A DNA stretch of 12,869 bases. Source: Anaerolineae bacterium (GTDB lineage Bacteria; Chloroflexota; Anaerolineae; JAFGEY01). The notes below the pieces were generated by a model that worked only from the letters and a program-made list of their open reading frames with translations, was not told the DNA's origin and ran no database searches. Position numbers and translations under genes: made by a program. Location: positions 1 through 12,869 of the forward strand of contig JAFGIE010000038.1 of the NCBI GenBank assembly GCA_016929775.1, in the 5' to 3' direction. Each line of letters starts with the position of its first letter. Within the stretch, counting starts at the first letter, position 1. Below are positions 6,556 through 12,869 of the stretch, in pieces.

Positions 6556-8538
6556 CTAGGCCTTCCAGAAAAACTGCTCTGGGAAGGCGTTGCCCGGCGT
6601 GTAGATGATCACGTTGTTCGCCGCTTCCTCGGGCACGTTGCGGAATTTGTTCTTGCAGACGATCACGCCCTGTACCATCGGCGAGAGCCCGACCGTGCCG
6701 ATCGTCCACAGCTCCTCGCAGTTGAGGCGAAAGATCTCTTTGCCCAGTTCGGCCCGTTCCTCTGCCGTGACCCCCTTGCCTTCTTCGTGGAGGTCCATGA
6801 CCCGGTGCAGCGGTCCTTCCGGCGGCTCGGTGCCGCTCGTGCCGCCCGACGTCCACCACAGCCCATAGATCGGGCCGATGCGCGAGGAGGTGCTGTACGC
6901 GCTAGCCCAGTAGGGATAGGTGAACGTGTGCTCGGCGCCGCCCGTGTTCCAGATCCCGATCTGCATCTCGTTGGCGTTCATGCGCTCATAGTACAGCGAG
7001 CGCTCCGCGACCTCGACCTGCGCCTTGACCCCGACCGCTTGCCAGTACTGCGCCGCCAGCTCGCCCACGTCGGGCCACGGGCCAAAGGCCTCGATCGCCA
7101 TCATGGTCAGGCTGAGGACCTCGCCGTCCGGGCGCAGACGGAACCCTTCGGCGTTCTTTTCGGTCAGGCCCAGCGCATCCAGCATGTCGCTCGCCTTGTC
7201 CGGATCGTACTCGGTGTACTTGTACACGTGCTCGTCGCCCGGATAGAAGGGCGAGTAGGACGGCGGCGCGAGCTGGCGCCCCTCGCCCAGGCCCAGGAAC
7301 GCAGCCTCGTTGATCTCGTCCCGGTCGAGCGCGATCGACAGCGCCTGGCGGAATTCCTTGTTCGCCAACCACTCGCCCAGCGCAGGATCGTTCAGTACGT
7401 AGCTCTGGTTGAACATCAGGCCTGCGTCCGTGCCGCCCGAGTTGGGCCAGATCAGCACGCGGTAGTCGCCCTGCTCGCGCCCATCCATCAGCACCGGGTA
7501 GTTGTCGATGCTGATGTGTCTGCCCTGCATGTCGATCTCGCCGCTCGCGGCGCGCATGTTGAGCACGTCCACGTTGTCGACATAGTCGTACACGACCTCG
7601 TCGAGGTAGGGCAGCTGGTTCCCCTCCGGATCCGTGCAATAGTAGTACGGGTTCCTGCCCCACACGAAGCGCGTGTCGGCCCGCGTCGAGTTGTCGGGCG
7701 TCCAGGCGCACATCAGGGGCCGGTCCGGGTTGTCCGACTCGGTGTTCTGGCGCCCGTAGAGCTGGTACCACTGCTCAAAGCCCTCCGCCGTGACCAGCGC
7801 CGTCAGCCCATCCTTGTCCTCGGTGTACTCGGGGTGGAACTGGCCCATATAGTGTCCCGGCGTATAGATCGCATTATTCGCCAGCCAGTCCAGGATCAGC
7901 GGGTAGGGCGAGGCAAACACGATGCGGAACGTATAGTCGTCCACCTTCTCGACCGTACCCAGTTCGCCCTCGATCCGCATCCAGCTCGGCTTGGAGGGCG
8001 ACATCTCGTCGTTCATGACCTGGGCTTCCCACCAGAACATGACGTCGTCTGCGGTAAAGTCCTCACCGTCCGACCACTTGGCCTGCTTGCGCATCGCGAA
8101 CGTGAAGGTCTTGAGGTCGTCCGAGATCTCCCACCCGGCGACGGCTTGGGGCACCACCTCGCTGCCGTCCGTGTTCCACGACAGCAGGCCCCGCCGGCTG
8201 ATGCGGCCCCAGTTCGAGCCGTCGGACGGGCCGATGAACGCCCGGCGGAACGTGCCGCCGTACTGCCCGATCTCCTCCACAACCTGGATCACGCGCGGTT
8301 CGGTCGACACGCGCTCGTCCACCTCGGGCAACGCGCCCGATGCGACCAGATCGGACAGCATCGGCGGCTGCTTGGCCGAAGGGCCAGCTGGCACCGGCGT
8401 TGCCGTTGGCGCGGCTTCGGGCGCCTTGGTCGCCGGGGGCGCCTCGGTCGCTGTCTTGGCGCATGCCGTTACTGCCACGCCCGCCGCTGCAAGGGCGGAC
8501 AACCGCAAGAACTCGCGTCGACTCAGTTGGTCTACCAT
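6556..8538 (-). CDS. ABC transporter family 5 solute-binding lipoprotein (Tat signal)
   Basis: 660 residues. The twin-arginine motif SRREFL (6-11), a hydrophobic stretch and a lipobox VTAC with Cys26 point to Tat export followed by lipid anchoring. An Ala/Pro/Thr-rich linker follows (27-58). The family 5 (SBP_bac_5, DppA/OppA-like) signature WSDGEDFTADDV is at 155-166. RNPYYYCTDPEGNQLPYLDEV-like strands lie at 295-315, and EFRQALSIALDRDEIN at 395-410. AAGGAGG lies 10 nt before the ATG. Family members bind peptides, nickel or oligosaccharides; those next to glycosidases often bind oligosaccharides. The neighbouring GH130 and dehydrogenase favour a sugar ligand here, but this is inference. It is the third gene of the minus-strand operon, followed by the two permeases. 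A 146-bp gap upstream could hide a weak internal promoter, but I found no good -10/-35 pair. Confidence 0.93.
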   Translation of the reverse strand: MVDQLSRREFLRLSALAAAGVAVTACAKTATEAPPATKAPEAAPTATPVPAGPSAKQPPMLSDLVASGALPEVDERVSTEPRVIQVVEEIGQYGGTFRRAFIGPSDGSNWGRISRRGLLSWNTDGSEVVPQAVAGWEISDDLKTFTFAMRKQAKWSDGEDFTADDVMFWWEAQVMNDEMSPSKPSWMRIEGELGTVEKVDDYTFRIVFASPYPLILDWLANNAIYTPGHYMGQFHPEYTEDKDGLTALVTAEGFEQWYQLYGRQNTESDNPDRPLMCAWTPDNSTRADTRFVWGRNPYYYCTDPEGNQLPYLDEVVYDYVDNVDVLNMRAASGEIDMQGRHISIDNYPVLMDGREQGDYRVLIWPNSGGTDAGLMFNQSYVLNDPALGEWLANKEFRQALSIALDRDEINEAAFLGLGEGRQLAPPSYSPFYPGDEHVYKYTEYDPDKASDMLDALGLTEKNAEGFRLRPDGEVLSLTMMAIEAFGPWPDVGELAAQYWQAVGVKAQVEVAERSLYYERMNANEMQIGIWNTGGAEHTFTYPYWASAYSTSSRIGPIYGLWWTSGGTSGTEPPEGPLHRVMDLHEEGKGVTAEERAELGKEIFRLNCEELWTIGTVGLSPMVQGVIVCKNKFRNVPEEAANNVIIYTPGNAFPEQFFWKA

Positions 8539-8654
8539 GATCGTTTTTCCTCCTTGTTCATCCGATTCAACGGTTCACGCAAACCGATTCCGAGCACTCG
8601 TTCCTTCCGCCTGTGTGCCTCCTTTCGTCTCTCCTCGCGCCGCGCGTTTGGTTC

Positions 8655-8672
8655 GCGGGAGCGCGCCCCCGC
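8655..8672 (-). repeat. Short GC hairpin after the UroD-like gene
   Basis: GCGGGAG (8655-8661) and CCCCCGC (8666-8672) pair with one mismatch, leaving a 4-nt loop. It lies 12 nt past the UroD-like stop on the minus strand. There is no T-tract. It is one of several small intercistronic stem-loops in this operon; chance is possible in GC-rich DNA. Confidence 0.35.
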
Positions 8673-8684
8673 CCTCGCAGCAGC

Positions 8685-9797
8685 TCACTCCGCGGCAGCC
8701 TCGAGGTACTCGACATAGTTGCTGACAAACGCCGGCGGCGGAGGATGCATGTACGGCGTCGCGGAACTGGTCATGATGTATCCCGTCCGTCCCGCCACGA
8801 TCTGCCGGATCGCACGCACCTTATCGCGCATTTCGCCCGGCTGCGCCGTGTACAGGTCCTGGTCCTGGATGTACCCCATCAGGCAGATCCGCCCATCGAC
8901 CACGTCCAGCGCCTCCGCAAGGGTGATGTCCCCCTGCGGCGGCGGCTCAAGTGGCTCCAGAGCGTCGATCCCGATCTCGAGAAACTGGTCGAGGACGAGC
9001 CTGACCCGTCCGTGACAGTGTATCGCACACAGCTGCCCCGCTTCCTGGACCATCCGCACCAAGGTGCGCTCGTAGGGCGTGACCAGCTCGGCAAACGTGC
9101 GCGGCGACAGCATAGGGGGCGTCGCCACCTCAGGCCCTACGGTGTAGAACAGGAACTCGCGTCCGCGCGCCTGTTCCAGCAACGGCGCAAGCTCTGCGAC
9201 CGCCCGTTCTTGGGCGCGCTCGATCATCTCCACGATCAGCGCACGCTGCGTTACGCAGCGCAGGCAGAAATCCTCAAAGTCAAAGAGCCACGCCACGTCG
9301 TACATTGGGTCGGTGTAGCTCAGGTACGCTAGCCCCCGGTCGCCGAGCGCTTCATAGACAGCTATTGCGGGCGACAGGTCGAGCGTCGCAGGCGTGTTGG
9401 GGAGCGACAGGTACTTTTCAACGTCGGCGTCGCTCGAGATCAAGCTCTCCACATAGTAGCCGGGCTGTCCCGTCGGCTTTTCGTAGCGCATGTGCAGCGT
9501 GCCCTTGGGCGTTTCGACGTACGTATCCGTGACAGCCGACGTTCCCCGCACACTCTGCTCGGACCAAGACCGCTCCGCTCGCTCCCCGACCCGCCTGGCG
9601 GACACCTTGCACAACATGCCGGCGCCCGTGGCAAACACGGCATCCATCATCGGCTGGTAGGCGGGCGGTCCAACATAGGCGCCATCCGCACGCTGCTCCC
9701 ACTCGCCGCCATACGGATGGAAATTGTAGGTCATCACCGGCAGGCGGTCGACCGGCTGCTGCCGGATCGCGGCGATCAAGCGCTGCTTGGCATTCAT
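8685..9797 (-). CDS. Uroporphyrinogen decarboxylase (UroD/MtaA)-like family protein
   Basis: 370 residues from the ATG at 9797. An in-frame ATG 27 nt upstream (9824) has its GAGG directly against it, whereas the chosen start has AAGG 6 nt upstream and begins MNAKQRLIAAI..PVDRLPV, the family's usual N-terminus. The TIM-barrel family includes haem-pathway HemE and MtaA/CmuA-type methyltransferases that act on corrinoids. Family landmarks seen are the DRLPV strand (17-21), YTVGPE around 218-223, and a metal-site-like AIHCHG at 258-263 where MtaA proteins have HxCG. The C-terminal cysteine expected as the third zinc ligand in MtaA is not evident; the segment reads TSSATPY (343-349). It is therefore unlikely to be the housekeeping HemE or a standard MtaA. 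It lies between a Gfo/Idh/MocA dehydrogenase and an ABC binding protein, so a role in sugar or glycoside metabolism is likely, but the reaction is unknown. Confidence 0.85.
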   Translation of the reverse strand: MNAKQRLIAAIRQQPVDRLPVMTYNFHPYGGEWEQRADGAYVGPPAYQPMMDAVFATGAGMLCKVSARRVGERAERSWSEQSVRGTSAVTDTYVETPKGTLHMRYEKPTGQPGYYVESLISSDADVEKYLSLPNTPATLDLSPAIAVYEALGDRGLAYLSYTDPMYDVAWLFDFEDFCLRCVTQRALIVEMIERAQERAVAELAPLLEQARGREFLFYTVGPEVATPPMLSPRTFAELVTPYERTLVRMVQEAGQLCAIHCHGRVRLVLDQFLEIGIDALEPLEPPPQGDITLAEALDVVDGRICLMGYIQDQDLYTAQPGEMRDKVRAIRQIVAGRTGYIMTSSATPYMHPPPPAFVSNYVEYLEAAAE

Positions 9798-9838
9798 CGG
9801 CGACCTTGCCCTCCTGTCCTGCATCCTCGCGCGCCCCG

Positions 9839-9856
9839 CGCCCCGTAGGCGGGGCG
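9839..9856 (-). repeat. Short GC hairpin after the dehydrogenase gene
   Basis: CGCCCCG (9839-9845) and CGGGGCG (9850-9856) form a perfect 7-bp stem with a 4-nt loop, 7 nt past the dehydrogenase stop on the minus strand. There is no T-tract. It may stabilise or trim the mRNA; chance cannot be excluded. Confidence 0.4.
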
Positions 9857-9863
9857 ATGTCCG

Positions 9864-10883
9864 CTAGTCCAGGGCGATCCCATATGCCCGGCTGTCGGCT
9901 GCCTGTTGGACCAGCAGCGCCGTGCGCGTCGAGCGCAGCGACTGTGCCGTGGAGAGCTCGTCCTCAGCCTGTGTTCCGGCGATGTTCCGCACAAAGGACG
10001 CCAGGTATCCGCCCGGGTTGCCATCGGGCAGGGACTCGTACGCGATCTCATCCGCGCTGCTGCGCGCAACCGTGATCACATCCGCGGTGGCGGAGGTCTC
10101 GATCACGCCATCCCGCCCCCAGAAGGTCGTGCGCCAGTAGAACGGAGAGGTGTAGCCTGAGCTATCGGGCGCAAAGTACGAGACATCGCCCAGCACGCCG
10201 CAGCCATTGGCCATGGTCAGCATCATCTGCCCGGCATCCTCAAAGTGGGGGAACTCGGGCGCAAAGGCGTTCCAACAGCGGGCGGCGTTGATCTCGACAA
10301 AGCGCAACCCGGTGATCCAAGGGATGGCGTCGATGGCGTGGATCGCAATGTCGTTGATCGTGCCGCCATGCTTGCCCGGCTCAAAATACCAGTGGGGTCG
10401 CTTGCCGAGCAGGAGTGGATGCTGCCCACCAAAGGCGATCGCGTGGATCTCGCCGATCGCGCCATCGCGGATCAACTGGCGGACCCCGCGAAAGTGGGCC
10501 GAATCGCGCATGTCGAGCATGCACATGGCTTGCAGCCCGTGCCGCGCGACCAGCCGCTCGATCTCGTCCAGCTCGCCCAGATCTGTGCACAGCGGCTTGT
10601 CGCTGATGACGTGCTTGCCGTGCGACAGCGCCTCGATCGCCAGCGCGCCTCGACGGGCATAGTAGTCGCCGATCGCCACCGCATCGCACGCCACGTCAGC
10701 GAGCATCGCCCCCAGCGCGTGGTGGGTGAGCGTGACCTGCCCGCTCTCCAGCAGCTGCGCGCGCGTGGCTGCGTCGTCTTCGCAGGCTGCGATGACCTCG
10801 ATCTCGGGCATCGCCTGGGCGCGACGGTAGAGATCGTGGATGTGCCCGTGCCTGAATCCGACGAAAGCCAACCGGATAGCCAT
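9864..10883 (-). CDS. Gfo/Idh/MocA family NAD(P)-dependent oxidoreductase
   Basis: 339 residues from the ATG at 10883, chosen because GGAGGAGG lies 4 nt upstream and the protein then begins directly with the Rossmann strand MAIRLAFVGF. The frame extends upstream to 11000, but that part lies at the transcription start and looks non-coding. The N-terminal Rossmann domain spans about 1-122. Its nucleotide loop reads VGFRHGHIHDL (8-18) rather than a clean GxGxxG. HGKHVISDKPLCTDL (88-102) carries the conserved catalytic-site lysine K96 (DKP in place of the common EKP). The C-terminal domain has GGTINDIAIHAIDAI (173-187), with D178 and H182 at the usual active-site positions. Family members oxidise or epimerise sugars, inositols or their derivatives in the cytoplasm. 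It is first in the minus-strand operon and divergent from GH130, which fits sugar catabolism; the substrate is unknown. Confidence 0.92.
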   Translation of the reverse strand: MAIRLAFVGFRHGHIHDLYRRAQAMPEIEVIAACEDDAATRAQLLESGQVTLTHHALGAMLADVACDAVAIGDYYARRGALAIEALSHGKHVISDKPLCTDLGELDEIERLVARHGLQAMCMLDMRDSAHFRGVRQLIRDGAIGEIHAIAFGGQHPLLLGKRPHWYFEPGKHGGTINDIAIHAIDAIPWITGLRFVEINAARCWNAFAPEFPHFEDAGQMMLTMANGCGVLGDVSYFAPDSSGYTSPFYWRTTFWGRDGVIETSATADVITVARSSADEIAYESLPDGNPGGYLASFVRNIAGTQAEDELSTAQSLRSTRTALLVQQAADSRAYGIALD

Positions 10884-11017
10884 GTGCCTCCTCCAAGCTG
10901 GTGCGTGTATAGGTGCAATAGGCGGACTGAATGGCTTGTCTGCGTGCGCTCTGCCCGAACGGCGATGGATAGCCGACCCCGGCTGAGATCGACCGAACAC
11001 CGAAGATGCTGTCTCCT

Positions 11018-11046
11018 ATTATAGCGCCATTCCCGGGGAGTGGCAA
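11018..11046 (-). promoter_or_regulatory. Promoter of the dehydrogenase-transporter operon
   Basis: On the minus strand TTGCCA (11046-11041), a 17-bp spacer and TATAAT (11023-11018) give an excellent sigma70-type promoter. Transcription would start near 11011, leaving a leader of about 128 nt before the ATG at 10883. The -35 box is 8 bp from the -35 box of the opposite promoter. Confidence 0.78.
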
Positions 11047-11059
11047 GTGTGCGCTTGCC
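11042..11059. promoter_or_regulatory. Dyad spanning both -35 boxes, candidate operator
   Basis: GGCAAG (11042-11047) and CTTGCC (11054-11059) are a perfect inverted repeat with a 6-bp centre. It covers the -35 boxes of both divergent promoters, so one bound protein could block or activate both. Caution: because both promoters use TTGCC, five of the six arm pairs follow automatically from two facing -35 boxes. No regulator gene is in the window. Confidence 0.4.
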
Positions 11060-11083
11060 TGGGAGCGGGGGATCGAGTACAAT
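11055..11083 (+). promoter_or_regulatory. Promoter of the GH130 gene
   Basis: TTGCCT (11055-11060), a 17-bp spacer and TACAAT (11078-11083) match sigma70 consensus closely. Transcription would start near 11090, about 50 nt before the ATG at 11139. Confidence 0.75.
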
Positions 11084-11138
11084 ACCTCCCATTCGACGGC
11101 GGGCATTCGCCCGCCCCGACCGTCAGGAGGAAAGCGAG

Positions 11139-12011
11139 ATGCAGCTCGAGCGCTACCCCGGCAACCCGGTGCTCTTGCCTAACCCATTCCAAGCCTGGGA
11201 GTCGCTCAACGTGTTCAACGCCGCCGTGGTCCACGAGCGGGGCCTGTTCCACATGCTGTACCGCGCACAGGGAAGGGACTATCGCTCCGCGATCGGCTAT
11301 GCGGTCAGCGTGGATGGCTATGACTGGGCGCGCCTGGACAAGCCTGTGCTCCGCCCGGGCGCGGACGATGAGACGCGCGGCGTCGAGGACCCGCGCATCG
11401 TCGCCCTCGACAGCGCCTTCTACATGACCTATACGGGCTACTCGGTGCACGGCACCCGCGCTTCCCTTGCCCGGAGCACGAACCTGATTCAGTGGGAGCC
11501 GCTCGGCGTCGTCCTGCCCGACGAGGACAACAAGGACCACGCCCTCTTCCCGGCACGCATTGGGGGCCGATACTGCATGTTCCACCGCCGCGAGCCCGAC
11601 ATTTGGTTGGCCTATTCCGACGACCTGCTGCACTGGAACGACCACCAGCGCGTCTTTGGGCCGCGCCCCGGCTGGGACTCGAGCAAGGTGGGCATCAGTG
11701 GCCCGCCGCTGAGGACCCCCGAAGGATGGCTGCTCGTCTACCACGGCGTGGACGCAGACATGATCTACCGTCAGGGCATCGCGCTGCTCGACCTGGATGA
11801 CCCAAGCCGCGTGCTGTCGCGACCCGCGCCGTGGATCCTCGAACCGCAGGAGCCGTGGGAGCACGTCGGCGATGTCCCGCACGTCGTGTTCAGCTGTGCG
11901 ACGCTGCAGGTCGGCGACGAGCTGTGGATCTATTACGGTGGGGCCGACCGTGTGATCGGCCAAGCTAGCTGTCCCATGCCCGAGGCGATGGCCTTTCTGA
12001 GGACGGGCTGA
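11139..12011 (+). CDS. Glycoside hydrolase family 130 protein (mannoside phosphorylase/hydrolase-like)
   Basis: 290 residues from the ATG at 11139, with AGGAGG 8 nt upstream. The frame is open further upstream, but that part overlaps the promoter. The five-bladed beta-propeller repeats of GH130 are recognisable: N-terminal YPGNPVLLPNPFQAWES, the conserved acidic motif GVEDPRI (81-87), TYTGYS (97-102), FPARIGGRYCMFHR (137-150), ISGPPLRTPEGWLLVYHG (186-203), EHVGDVPHVVFSCA (241-254) and YYGGAD (265-270). There is no signal peptide, so it acts in the cytoplasm on imported sugar. Characterised relatives phosphorolyse or hydrolyse beta-mannosides (beta-1,4- or beta-1,2-linked, or mannosyl-glucose). 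Which linkage, and phosphorylase versus hydrolase, cannot be set without an alignment of the phosphate-binding residues. It is transcribed divergently from the dehydrogenase-transporter operon and shares its control region, which argues for a common substrate. Confidence 0.92.
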   Translation: MQLERYPGNPVLLPNPFQAWESLNVFNAAVVHERGLFHMLYRAQGRDYRSAIGYAVSVDGYDWARLDKPVLRPGADDETRGVEDPRIVALDSAFYMTYTGYSVHGTRASLARSTNLIQWEPLGVVLPDEDNKDHALFPARIGGRYCMFHRREPDIWLAYSDDLLHWNDHQRVFGPRPGWDSSKVGISGPPLRTPEGWLLVYHGVDADMIYRQGIALLDLDDPSRVLSRPAPWILEPQEPWEHVGDVPHVVFSCATLQVGDELWIYYGGADRVIGQASCPMPEAMAFLRTG

Positions 12012-12191
12012 AGCGCGTGGGGGGGGCAGCCGCTCTCCTCACGGCGCTGTGCCGGCTAGGGTCCGGGGGCGCATGCCCGTAAGGTTGAACCTACACCGCG
12101 CTGCTCGGATGACCGGCAGCGCCAAGCGCGCGCACGCGACCGCTCGACCCGAGGGCTTGCCAGCGCGCACCGATCGATGCGAGAGGTGGAA

Positions 12192-12869
12192 ATGCGAAAA
12201 CTGAGTGCCTGGCTCGGGGTGGCGTTGCTTGTCCTCGTCGCCCTGTCCGCTTGCTCGACCGCCGAGCCCACGCTCCCCGCGAGCGTTGCGCTGCCCACGA
12301 GCACGCCGACGCCAACTCCGACGCAGATCAGCCAGAAGGGCCCGGCGCCCACACCCACGGCTGCCGCCACGTCGACCCCAGCCGATACGCCCACCTCCGC
12401 GCCGCCAGCTACGCCCACCGCCGAACCGGGGACGCCCACGCCCGCCACGGACGTGGAGACCCCCGCTCCCACGCCCACCCAGGAGCAGGCGAGTGTGCAA
12501 CCGACGCCAGCCTGGCAGATCCCGTCGCCGCGGGAAACGGATTGGGCCAAGGGCAATCCTGAGGCCAAGCTCGTGATCGTCGAGTACAGCGACTTCCAGT
12601 GTCCCTACTGCTCCGGGGCAGCGCAGGTCCTGACGCGCGTGGTGGGCAAGATCCCGGATGACCTGTACGTGATCTTTCGCCACTTCCCTCTCAGCTCGAT
12701 CCACCCCAACGCCGTCGCTTCCTCTGAGGCAGCGGAGGCGGCGGGCGTTCAAGGCAAGTTCTGGGAGATGCACGACCTGCTCTTTGCACGGCAGCCCGAG
12801 TGGTCCTCCGCCTCGTCGCAGCAACTGCAGGGCATCTTTGCTGGGTACGCTACCGAGCTCGGGCTCGAC
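12192..12869 (+). CDS. DsbA-like thioredoxin-fold lipoprotein (3' end outside window)
   Basis: 226 residues are readable from the ATG at 12192 and the frame is open at the window edge. GAGAGGTGG lies a few bases upstream of the start. Residues 1-21 are a lipoprotein signal (hydrophobic 7-19, lipobox LSAC, Cys21). Residues about 33-115 are a long low-complexity Thr/Pro/Ala linker. The DsbA/Thioredoxin_4 domain starts near 117 (KGNPEAKLVIVEYSDFQ) with the redox motif CPYC at 137-140, FRHFPL at 162-167 and FWEMHDLLF at 190-198. The cis-proline loop falls outside the window. It should sit on the outer face of the membrane and exchange disulfides in exported proteins. It follows GH130 on the same strand after 180 bp with no clear promoter, and its function looks unrelated to sugar use. 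It is related to, but distinct from, the two-domain lipoprotein at 1721-3052. Confidence 0.9.
   Translation, partial: MRKLSAWLGVALLVLVALSACSTAEPTLPASVALPTSTPTPTPTQISQKGPAPTPTAAATSTPADTPTSAPPATPTAEPGTPTPATDVETPAPTPTQEQASVQPTPAWQIPSPRETDWAKGNPEAKLVIVEYSDFQCPYCSGAAQVLTRVVGKIPDDLYVIFRHFPLSSIHPNAVASSEAAEAAGVQGKFWEMHDLLFARQPEWSSASSQQLQGIFAGYATELGLD

Noticed and set aside
8532..8597. A 21-residue GTG-started frame after GGAAGGA that overlaps the binding-protein start, a possible leader peptide
   Set aside because: Short and non-ATG, with no regulatory codon bias or attenuator structure around it; expected by chance in a purine-rich leader.
6787..8718. A 643-codon open frame on the plus strand opposite the solute-binding-protein gene
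   Set aside because: It mirrors a well-supported family 5 binding protein, is rich in Arg, Val and His as expected of antisense GC-rich frames, and has no domain.
11019..11963. A 314-codon minus-strand open frame opposite GH130
   Set aside because: The plus strand is a clear GH130 with a promoter and ribosome site; the antisense frame has no recognisable motif.
12019..12026. Run of eight G just after the GH130 stop
   Set aside because: It lies outside coding sequence, so it does not break a gene; it could be a sequencing length error but has no visible consequence.
12157..12185. TTGCCA upstream of the right-edge DsbA-like gene as a -35 box
   Set aside because: There is no acceptable -10 box 16-18 bp downstream (the 17-bp position reads CGAGAG).

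Overview
The window is GC-rich bacterial DNA and carries nine protein genes, the outer two cut by the window edges. Exported proteins with Pro/Thr-rich linkers, DsbA-like lipoproteins, a DUF11-type repeat surface protein and a DppBC-type sugar/peptide transporter suggest a filamentous or anaerobic Chloroflexota-like bacterium. That placement is an inference from style; there is no rRNA or marker gene here. I see no insertion sequence, phage gene, CRISPR array, tRNA or rRNA.

Left block (1-3185, minus strand). A lipoprotein with two complete DsbA/thioredoxin-like domains (1721-3052) is followed, 101 bp later, by an exported cysteine-rich surface protein (1-1619, running off the left edge) that carries DUF11-like repeats. 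An extended -10 promoter (TATAAT) lies about 105 bp upstream of the lipoprotein. The redox lipoprotein may help fold the cysteine-rich neighbour.

Middle (3053-4291). A 669-bp non-coding stretch has two inverted repeats and a good sigma70-type promoter for a small flavodoxin-like gene (3722-4183, plus strand). That gene converges on the transporter operon. A perfect 13-bp stem with a 4-nt loop sits between the two 3' ends, where a bidirectional terminator would be expected.

Right block (4214-12011), a candidate carbohydrate-use locus. A divergent promoter pair, TTGCCA-N17-TATAAT (minus) and TTGCCT-N17-TACAAT (plus), lies back to back, with the two -35 boxes inside an imperfect dyad GGCAAG-N6-CTTGCC. 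To the right it drives a glycoside hydrolase family 130 (GH130) mannoside phosphorylase/hydrolase-like gene. To the left it drives, in transcription order: a Gfo/Idh/MocA-type dehydrogenase, a uroporphyrinogen-decarboxylase-like protein of unknown role, a Tat-type solute-binding lipoprotein, a DppB-type permease and a DppC-type permease with a large extracytoplasmic insertion. GC-rich stem-loops occupy the intercistronic gaps; the strongest is between the binding protein and the permeases. No transporter ATPase and no regulator is encoded in the window. The likely logic is uptake of an oligosaccharide or glycoside, cleavage by GH130, and oxidation or other modification by the dehydrogenase and the UroD-like enzyme; the substrate is not known.

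Right edge. Downstream of GH130 another DsbA-like lipoprotein starts at 12192 and runs off the window, giving three DsbA-like domains in 13 kb with three different active-site dipeptides (CPFC, CPAC, CPYC).
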